Shown: positions 1 through 4,655 of the stretch, one piece after another | How positions within the stretch are numbered: position 1 is the first letter of the stretch | How the letters are laid out: every line of letters starts with the position of its first letter | Origin: Verrucomicrobiia bacterium | Lineage (GTDB): Bacteria > Verrucomicrobiota > Verrucomicrobiia > Limisphaerales > DTLC01 | NCBI GenBank assembly: GCA_025061935.1 | Contig: JANWZY010000167.1 | Span: forward strand, 1 to 6,653 | Length of the DNA: 6,653 bases | Direction: 5' to 3' | Position numbers and translations under genes: made by a program | Notes under the pieces: model-generated | The model's database searches: none | Seen by the model: only the letters and a program-made list of their open reading frames with translations | What the model was told of the DNA's origin: nothing

Positions 1-7
1 AAGCGCC

Positions 8-262
8 CTACGCATACGCTGCTAAACGCGCGCTCGGGGGCTCGGGCCGCGCCGGTGCGCCTGCCGTGCCGCGTGCCCAACTGTGGGATGCCGCGCTGAA
101 CGACCACGTGTGTACGACCAGCTCAACAAATTGTTCCGGATCGTCGCGCAGCGGTGCCTGCCAAGACTGCAGCGGCCCGACCGGGGCGGCGCGTACAAAC
201 AGAGTTGCCGGAGCGGCATCACTGGATATTTCATTTTGAAAATGCGCTGGTGATCCTGCCAC
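8..262 (-). CDS. Possible short hypothetical protein overlapping the rsgA 3' end
   Basis: This is an unrecognised frame of about 84 residues if it begins at the GTG at 262-260, which overlaps the last 32 bases of rsgA. The stop is TAG at 10-8. Its composition is protein-like, with a stretch reading LRDDPEQFVELVVHTWSF and an Ala/Pro/Arg-rich tail. The two other frames I compared look poorer: the minus frame starting with the ATGA overlap at 234 is Arg/Cys-rich, and the plus frame is Ser/Thr/Cys-rich. There is no Shine-Dalgarno before the GTG, and the frame stays open far into rsgA, so the start is a guess. Position right behind rsgA on the same strand would fit translational coupling. It may equally be non-coding sequence downstream of rsgA. 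No family is proposed. Confidence 0.3.
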   Translation of the reverse strand: MAGSPAHFQNEISSDAAPATLFVRAAPVGPLQSWQAPLRDDPEQFVELVVHTWSFSAASHSWARGTAGAPARPEPPSARLAAYA

Positions 263-1148
263 GCCAGAACAGGTATGAGGTGTAGCGCTCCCTGGCAATT
301 TTCCGCGACTCGAGCGCGGCGCGCACGCCACAGCCCGGCTCTTGCGTGTGCGAGCAGTCGTTGAACTGACATTGCACCTGGGTGAACTCACGGTACAACC
401 GGGGCAACTCACGTATGCCGACCAACTGGGACAGCTCGACCCGTTGGAATCCAGGTGTGTCAGCGATCCAGCCGCCATTCGGGTTGGGTAGCAGGCGGAC
501 CTCAGTGGTCGTGTGCCTACCGCGCCCGGTCTTGTCACTGACTTCGCCCACGCGGAGACTCGCACCGGGTATCACAGCATTTAACAACGAAGATTTGCCC
601 ACGCCTGACGGCCCGGCCAACACGACCACATTCCCGCGCAAAGCGGTCCGTAATTCATCCAAGCCGGCCCCTGTCTCGGTGCTGGTGCAGATGAGATGGT
701 AACCGAGGCCCGAATACAGTTTTACCCAGGCGTCGAATTTGGGCTGCTGGCGTTTCCTCACCAAGTCGGTCTTGGTCAACACCACCGTAGCCGGCAGCCC
801 AAAGTACTCAGCCAGCGCCAGCAACGCGTCTAAGGTGAAACTGCTGAACTCGGGCTCGCGCCAACTCATCACAACCACGAGCTTGTCCACGTTCGCCACG
901 CGCGGCTTGGGCAGCAGGTTTTTGCGGTCTTCGACCGCTTCGATAGCCAATTCAGTGTCTGAAACCAGGTTGCCTCGAACCCAGTCGCCAGCATAGATAC
1001 TCGCAGATTGGAGCTCGAGTTTGCCGCGGAGCAGGCCGTCAAACGTCCGCTCGCGGTCAGGGACCCATACCTCAATTTTGGCTCCGGCGCGGCACACGAC
1101 TAAGCCGCGCAACGGCTGTTCGCCCGATCGGAACACATTAGGCTGCAT
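231..1148 (-). CDS. rsgA: Ribosome small-subunit-dependent GTPase A
   Basis: RsgA (YjeQ) is a cytoplasmic circularly permuted GTPase that binds late 30S precursors, checks the decoding centre, and leaves on GTP hydrolysis. The 305-residue length is normal. An N-terminal OB-fold-like region (about 10-75) is followed by the permuted GTPase motifs in the diagnostic order G4-G1-G3: TKTD at 125-128, P-loop GPSGVGKSS at 179-187, the switch region GRGRHTTTE at about 208-216, and DTPGF at 230-234. A C-terminal zinc-binding set follows with C260, C265, H267 and C273. The ATG at 1148 places the OB region at the expected distance from the N-terminus. No clear Shine-Dalgarno precedes it. It lies 64 bp behind ttuA on the same strand with no terminator between, so co-transcription is likely. 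Confidence 0.95.
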   Translation of the reverse strand: MQPNVFRSGEQPLRGLVVCRAGAKIEVWVPDRERTFDGLLRGKLELQSASIYAGDWVRGNLVSDTELAIEAVEDRKNLLPKPRVANVDKLVVVMSWREPEFSSFTLDALLALAEYFGLPATVVLTKTDLVRKRQQPKFDAWVKLYSGLGYHLICTSTETGAGLDELRTALRGNVVVLAGPSGVGKSSLLNAVIPGASLRVGEVSDKTGRGRHTTTEVRLLPNPNGGWIADTPGFQRVELSQLVGIRELPRLYREFTQVQCQFNDCSHTQEPGCGVRAALESRKIARERYTSYLFWRGRITSAFSK

Positions 1149-1212
1149 AGACTGCGCTCAGCAAGGTGTTATCATGCGTACGGCACGTTGTGACCCCGCA
1201 ACGCGGCCCTCA

Positions 1213-2151
1213 TCAACTCGCTTGTGCCTCGGCACTGTCGGACGAAAACGCAACCTTCCTCTTGCGGCTGAACTGCTCCAATAGCCTGCAAAATGCACAT
1301 ACGGGTATGGTTGTCGGATACCCGCACTGCTGGCAATCCTGCAATTTGACCGGCTCGGCCTGAATTTTGCCACGCCGAATGTAGCCGAGATAAAACGCGC
1401 CTATGATACCCGGCTGCGCCTGTTCCAGTTCGGTCAACAGCCGCTTATACAAGCGCGAGGTCGCCCCGGCAGCAAACGGACAGCTTTCCTCTAAATGCTC
1501 GATCCCGCGCAACACGGCGTATTGCTTGATGTCTTGTTCGTAATTCAGCGCCAGCGGCTTGACCTTGGCCGCGAACCGTGGATGCGATTTTGGCAGCACA
1601 GGCCATTGCCGCTGGAGGTACCCGTCCTGCCAATGGAGTAGGTTGCCTAGCAACGCCGTGGCCTCGTCGGTCATGTTGTGCCCGGTCGCGAGCACGTCAT
1701 AGCCGTGCTCGCATGCGAACTTGTTCATTAGGTAGCGTCGGACCAACCCGCAGACGGCACACACCGGCCGGCGCAACATGCGCGCCACTTCCTGCACAGA
1801 CGCACCCCCAAAATAGCTTGTCGCGTCCAGTACATGCAACCGGCCAGGCAATGCCGCAGCAGCTTTTTGCACCAGCGCCTGCGCGCGCTCGACCTCGGGC
1901 GTGACCCCGAGCCGGATAAAAAGCGCGTCCGGCGCATAGCCCAACCGGTGCAATGCGTGCCACAGGCTCAAACTGTCCTTGCCGCCCGAGACCGCAACCA
2001 GCACACGGCTGGCCCGGTCGAACATTTTGAATTTCTGAATGGCGCGTTCGACACGCCGCTCGACAAGTTGCAAGAAATGCGCGTCGCAAACCTTCAAATT
2101 AAAGTGCGGCAGCCGCACGTGTCCCGCGCCACCGCATATGTTGCATTTCAT
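1213..2151 (-). CDS. ttuA: TtuA-type tRNA 2-thiouridine synthetase (PP-loop, Fe-S)
   Basis: The 312-residue product belongs to the TtuA/Ncs6 class of PP-loop tRNA thiolases. In Thermus, TtuA adenylates ribothymidine-54 and replaces its 2-oxygen with sulfur delivered by the TtuB carrier. Visible motifs, numbered from the chosen start: an N-terminal zinc site (C3, C6, C22, H25), the ATP pyrophosphatase loop SGGKDS at 55-60, a CAVC pair (C131, C134) plus C224 in ESCPF, which are the expected [4Fe-4S] ligands, TGHNMTDE at 156-163, and a C-terminal zinc ribbon (C273, C276, C285, C288). The frame is open upstream to an ATG at 2211, but I start at 2151 because family members begin right at the first zinc finger and a candidate promoter occupies the extra stretch. 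No Shine-Dalgarno is seen. A U34-thiolating Ncs6-like role is the main alternative; the carrier and activating genes are not in the window. Confidence 0.88.
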   Translation of the reverse strand: MKCNICGGAGHVRLPHFNLKVCDAHFLQLVERRVERAIQKFKMFDRASRVLVAVSGGKDSLSLWHALHRLGYAPDALFIRLGVTPEVERAQALVQKAAAALPGRLHVLDATSYFGGASVQEVARMLRRPVCAVCGLVRRYLMNKFACEHGYDVLATGHNMTDEATALLGNLLHWQDGYLQRQWPVLPKSHPRFAAKVKPLALNYEQDIKQYAVLRGIEHLEESCPFAAGATSRLYKRLLTELEQAQPGIIGAFYLGYIRRGKIQAEPVKLQDCQQCGYPTTIPVCAFCRLLEQFSRKRKVAFSSDSAEAQAS

Positions 2152-2182
2152 CTGATTTGTGCGCGCCTGCGTCACGGCTCGA

Positions 2183-2211
2183 ATCGTACCACTGCACGCG
2201 CCAGCAGCCAA
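2183..2211 (-). promoter_or_regulatory. Candidate sigma-70 promoter for ttuA-rsgA
   Basis: Read on the minus strand, TTGGCT (2211-2206) and TACGAT (2188-2183) are separated by exactly 17 bases. Each matches 4 of 6 consensus bases. Transcription would start near 2176, giving a leader of about 25 nt before the ATG at 2151. It overlaps the extra upstream part of the ttuA frame, which argues for the shorter start. Confidence 0.4.
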
Positions 2212-2306
2212 TCAAACACATGCCTGCCGAAGCTTTTAAACACCGGGTCGTGGCGCTTCTGCCATCGGCGCTAAACCGCTGCTGCACTGTAACGCACACA
2301 AGCATT

Positions 2307-2335
2307 TTGACAATCCGCCACCGAGGCAGTATAAG
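2307..2335 (+). promoter_or_regulatory. Strong sigma-70 promoter for tRNA-Ala
   Basis: A perfect -35 box TTGACA (2307-2312), a 17-base spacer and a near-perfect -10 box TATAAG (2330-2335) stand ahead of the tRNA gene. Initiation would fall near 2342, leaving a 5' leader of about 30 nt for RNase P to remove. This is the best promoter match I see in the window, as expected for a stable RNA gene. Confidence 0.75.
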
Positions 2336-2371
2336 AGTTGTGAGCACGCCGGGTTGGAACCGGCCTCATGT

Positions 2372-2447
2372 GGGGTCGTAGCTCAGTTGGTAGAGCGGCT
2401 CGTTCGCAATGAGCAGGTCAGGGGTTCGAATCCCCTCGGCTCCACCA
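2372..2447 (+). tRNA. tRNA-Ala, anticodon CGC
   Basis: A complete 76-nt cloverleaf with encoded CCA. The acceptor stem pairs GGGGTCG (2372-2378) with CGGCTCC and contains G3:U70, the alanine identity pair. The D arm is GCTC/GAGC. The anticodon stem GCTCG/TGAGC (2398-2402, 2410-2414) encloses the loop TTCGCAA, placing anticodon CGC at 2405-2407. This reads the alanine codon GCG. The variable region is AGGTC, the T arm is AGGGG/CCCCT around TTCGAAT, and A73 is the discriminator. The 3' CCA is followed directly by ATTTTTG but there is no separate hairpin terminator, so some read-through toward gap is possible. Confidence 0.96.
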
Positions 2448-2556
2448 ATTTTTGTACGTCACAATTGCGCGTTTGCTTGTTCCCTGCGCTTTGCCTGCCG
2501 TTGCACCAGGCTTGGCTGGGCGCGCGGGCCGCACGACGTTGCACGGAACTTAGGCA

Positions 2557-2584
2557 TTGACTCCGGAGCTAGCGCGACTACGAT
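2557..2584 (+). promoter_or_regulatory. Candidate sigma-70 promoter for gap
   Basis: TTGACT (2557-2562, 5 of 6 consensus) and TACGAT (2579-2584, 4 of 6) are separated by 16 bases, placing initiation near 2591 and giving a leader of about 20 nt. The TTG of the -35 box is also in frame with gap and could be mistaken for an earlier start codon; the promoter reading makes that less likely. Confidence 0.4.
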
Positions 2585-2610
2585 GCACCAAAATTCGATC
2601 ACGAAACGCT

Positions 2611-3660
2611 ATGGCAGTCAAAGTTGCAATTAACGGGTTCGGCCGGATCGGTCGGCTTGTGTTCAGGGCAATGGCCGAACAAGGCATAATCGGCAAAGAC
2701 GTCGAGGTTGTCGCAGTGGGTGATATTGTGCCTGCTGACAACCTGGGATATCTGCTCAAGTATGACTCGATTTACGGGAAGTTCAACGGGAGCATCGCCT
2801 CGAAAAAATCTGCGCCGGACAAACCCGAAGACGACATACTCGTCGTCAATGGCAAGGAAATGCAGGTAGTCAGTGCCAAGTCGCCTGCGGAGCTGCCGTG
2901 GAAAGCCCTTGGCGTGGACGTGGTCATCGAAAGCACGGGGCTGTTCACTGACGTCGAGAAAGCCAAAGGCCATCTGACAGCCGGTGCGAAGAAGGTAATA
3001 ATCACCGCGCCTGCCAAAGGCGATTGCCCGACCATCGTCATGGGCGTCAATGAACGCACTTACGACCCGCAAAAACACCAAATTGTGTCGAACGCATCCT
3101 GCACGACCAACTGCCTCGCTCCGATCGTGTACGTGTTGCTCAAGGAAGGATTCGGGGTCGAGGAAGGGCTAATGACCACGGTCCACAGCTACACGGCCAC
3201 GCAGCGGATCGTGGACGGCCCGAGCAAACGCGACTGGAAAGGCGGCCGCGCCGCGGCAATCAACTTGATTCCCTCTACAACTGGCGCGGCCAAGGCTGTC
3301 GGGCTAGTCCTGCCGGAAGTCAAAGGCAAGTTGACCGGCATGGCCATACGTGTGCCTACACCCACCGTCTCTGTCGTTGACCTGACCGTGCGCACGGTCA
3401 AGGAGACCAGCTACGACGAAATTTGCGCGGCAATGAAGCGCGCCAGCGAGACATATTTGAAGGGCATTCTCGAATACACCGAGGACGAGGTGGTCAGCTC
3501 AGACTTCATCCATTCTTCGGCCTCGGCGATATTCGACAAAGGCTCGGGCATCGAGCTAAACAAGCGGTTCTTCAAGCTCATGGCGTGGTACGACAACGAG
3601 TGGGGGTATAGTTGTCGCGTCGCTGATCTGCTGAAGTACATGATCAGCAAGGGCATCTAA
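2611..3660 (+). CDS. gap: Type I glyceraldehyde-3-phosphate dehydrogenase (NAD-dependent, phosphorylating)
   Basis: The enzyme converts glyceraldehyde-3-phosphate, NAD+ and phosphate to 1,3-bisphosphoglycerate in glycolysis, and the reverse in gluconeogenesis, as a cytoplasmic homotetramer. The product has 349 residues, slightly above the usual 330-340. The Rossmann motif NGFGRIG is at 8-14, and an aspartate (D38) lies where NAD-specific enzymes bind the adenine ribose. The catalytic segment SNASCTTNC holds C164, H192 in HSYTATQ is the general base, and TGAAKAVG, GMAIRVPTP and WYDNEWGYS follow in the expected order. The extra length is mainly in the S-loop-distal N-terminal part around 60-80 (a Lys/Asp/Pro-rich insertion). 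The start ATG is chosen because MAVKVAINGFGRIG is the standard N-terminus; in-frame TTG at 2557 is rejected. No Shine-Dalgarno is visible. A strong terminator follows the stop within about 20 bases. Confidence 0.97.
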   Translation: MAVKVAINGFGRIGRLVFRAMAEQGIIGKDVEVVAVGDIVPADNLGYLLKYDSIYGKFNGSIASKKSAPDKPEDDILVVNGKEMQVVSAKSPAELPWKALGVDVVIESTGLFTDVEKAKGHLTAGAKKVIITAPAKGDCPTIVMGVNERTYDPQKHQIVSNASCTTNCLAPIVYVLLKEGFGVEEGLMTTVHSYTATQRIVDGPSKRDWKGGRAAAINLIPSTTGAAKAVGLVLPEVKGKLTGMAIRVPTPTVSVVDLTVRTVKETSYDEICAAMKRASETYLKGILEYTEDEVVSSDFIHSSASAIFDKGSGIELNKRFFKLMAWYDNEWGYSCRVADLLKYMISKGI

Positions 3661-3680
3661 GCGCGGCCGAGCGAAATTCG

Positions 3681-3725
3681 ACCCGGCTGCCCGACCGACA
3701 AACCGGGCAGCCGGGTTCGTTTTTT
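3681..3725 (+). terminator. Rho-independent terminator after gap
   Basis: A perfect 13-bp GC-rich stem, ACCCGGCTGCCCG (3681-3693) with CGGGCAGCCGGGT (3704-3716), has a 10-nt loop. It is followed three bases later by six T residues (3720-3725). It begins 20 bases after the gap stop codon and should end the gap transcript cleanly. Confidence 0.92.
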
Positions 3726-4236
3726 GGGACAGCGGCGGCTATTTTATCTCAAGCTTAGCGCCGCGGGCCGCGCATGCGCACTGCTCCCGCGCCCCTTTAA
3801 GTCCGAGAGAACGCAGCACGCCACTTCAGGCGGCGGTCAAAAGACCACGGCCACCGCCCCGGTACCGAAAGCGAATCCCAAATGCCACAAGGTGCCGCAG
3901 ACCATTGCCCGACCCAGCGGTGGTAAGCAAAAGCACGGAACAAAAACCCAAGTCCCGTTGACCTGCGGCAGATACACATTCCGGCTCATTGCCTTTCACT
4001 CTGCCAACTGTTTACGTCGGTTTAGTGGCACAGGGCGCAAAAATATTCCGGAAAAGTCGGCCTAAGAGGGGCATGCGTGTGCAGCCACGAAGCTTTCGTA
4101 TTTGGCTACTCGCCCCGATCCGGCCCATTGGAACCTTGGTCTGTGGTTCTTATTGGACCTCGCAACAACGATGAGCACGTTCGCCTTGACACCGGGCTGA
4201 AGCCTCGGGTTGATGTCAGCCGGCTACTTGTGGGTG
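3726..4236. other. Gene-poor stretch between gap and the 99-residue hypothetical gene
   Basis: About 510 bases contain no gene I recognise. I looked for tmRNA, RNase P RNA and 4.5S RNA hallmarks on both strands and saw none. Two small candidate frames are listed separately (3837-3989 minus, 4077-4262 plus). A third plus-strand frame closes with TAA at 4063-4065; it is rich in Lys, Thr, Pro and Gln and has no convincing start. The stretch could also be eroded coding sequence or hold an unknown small RNA. Confidence 0.5.
3837..3989 (-). CDS. Possible 50-residue hydrophobic small protein
   Basis: An unrecognised ATG-to-TGA frame of 50 residues begins MSRNVYLPQVNGTW and ends in a hydrophobic run, LWHLGFAFGTGAVAVVF, that could span a membrane. 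A second hydrophobic patch (WVFVPCFCLPP) lies around 14-24. A weak purine stretch (GAAAGG) lies just upstream of the ATG, closer than ideal. It is antisense to the Lys/Thr-rich plus-strand frame, and the two share third-codon positions, so base composition cannot decide between them. The hydrophobic ending and defined ATG favour this frame, but an accidental frame remains quite possible. Confidence 0.28.
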   Translation of the reverse strand: MSRNVYLPQVNGTWVFVPCFCLPPLGRAMVCGTLWHLGFAFGTGAVAVVF

Positions 4237-4262
4237 CTACTTCCTATTGCGAGTCTCGATAG
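4077..4262 (+). CDS. Possible 61-residue hypothetical protein with strong Shine-Dalgarno
   Basis: An unrecognised frame starts at GTG 4077 and stops with TAG at 4260-4262. The sequence GAGGGG (4066-4071) lies five bases before the GTG, the clearest ribosome-binding site in the window. Residue composition is mixed and protein-like, including EPWSVVLIGPRNNDEHVR near the middle. Third-position GC is lower than in gap or lptD. The last 26 bases overlap the end of the convergent 99-residue gene. A rival ATG at 4073 in another frame gives only 33 residues. No domain is recognised, and a chance frame is possible. Confidence 0.3.
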   Translation: MCSHEAFVFGYSPRSGPLEPWSVVLIGPRNNDEHVRLDTGLKPRVDVSRLLVGATSYCESR

Positions 4263-4536
4263 GCGCTAATGACTCAAGCTGTGACGGCGCTGCCAGCTCA
4301 GTCTCTGATTTGAGCACGGCTGTCGCCTGCACAATTTTAATTCGCTGCGGCGCGGGCACAGGCTTCGCAACAACAGGTATGGCAAACTTTTTCCGTCCAA
4401 ATCGCGTGTTCGCAGTGTGGGACCGTAGCTCCATGAGGTAAAGAACCACGGGCTTGAGCGCGGGCCGCCTGACCGGTACCTGCGTCACCGGCTCCGTCGC
4501 GCTTGACAGTTTTATAAGCCGTACTTTCGTGGCCAT
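4237..4536 (-). CDS. Small basic hypothetical protein, 99 residues
   Basis: This frame runs from the ATG at 4536 to TAG at 4239-4237, starting MATKVRLIKLSSATEPV. It is rich in Lys, Arg, Pro and Val, with a segment VVLYLMELRSHTANTRFGRK at about 30-49 that looks like a folded or binding core. A Pro/Ala-rich, more acidic C-terminal half follows, probably disordered. There is no signal peptide, membrane helix or cysteine pair. Codon use is GC-rich at third positions, like the neighbouring genes, and rival frames in the same interval look poorer, which supports a real gene. It is divergent from lptD, with 119 bp between the two starts, so the two may share a control region. I do not recognise the family and propose no function. 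Confidence 0.6.
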   Translation of the reverse strand: MATKVRLIKLSSATEPVTQVPVRRPALKPVVLYLMELRSHTANTRFGRKKFAIPVVAKPVPAPQRIKIVQATAVLKSETELAAPSQLESLAPIETRNRK

Positions 4537-4655
4537 AACGCGCCGTGTCCCGTGTCCATAAGCCGCAAGTCACGTGCCAAACCCTTGGCTGTTAACACGC
4601 CGAATTAAAACCCGCTTGGCATGCCCAACGGATTCTGTTTAGCTGTGCGCGCCGC

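Noticed and set aside
382..996. Plus-strand open frames across rsgA
   Set aside because: They are antisense to a well-supported rsgA and have Ser/Thr/Arg-rich shadow-like composition.
2152..2211. Longer ttuA start at ATG 2211
   Set aside because: The extra 20 residues precede the zinc finger that normally begins the protein, and they overlap a 17-base-spaced promoter match.
2372..2447. tRNA as an integration site for a mobile element
   Set aside because: I see no repeat of the tRNA 3' end elsewhere in the window and no integrase or phage gene nearby.
2557..2610. Longer GAPDH start at TTG 2557
   Set aside because: The added 18 residues do not match any GAPDH N-terminus, and the TTG lies in a plausible -35 box. 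MAVKVAINGFGRIG at 2611 is the standard start.
3724..4065. Plus-strand frame of 113 codons with a TTG start inside the terminator T-run
   Set aside because: The only far-upstream start lies in the gap terminator. The product is compositionally biased (Lys, Thr, Pro, Gln) with no recognisable domain. It is kept only as part of the antisense finding.
4503..4514. TTGACA at 4503 followed by TATAAG-like bases as a promoter
   Set aside because: The two boxes are only about four bases apart and lie inside the 99-residue coding frame, so they cannot act together.
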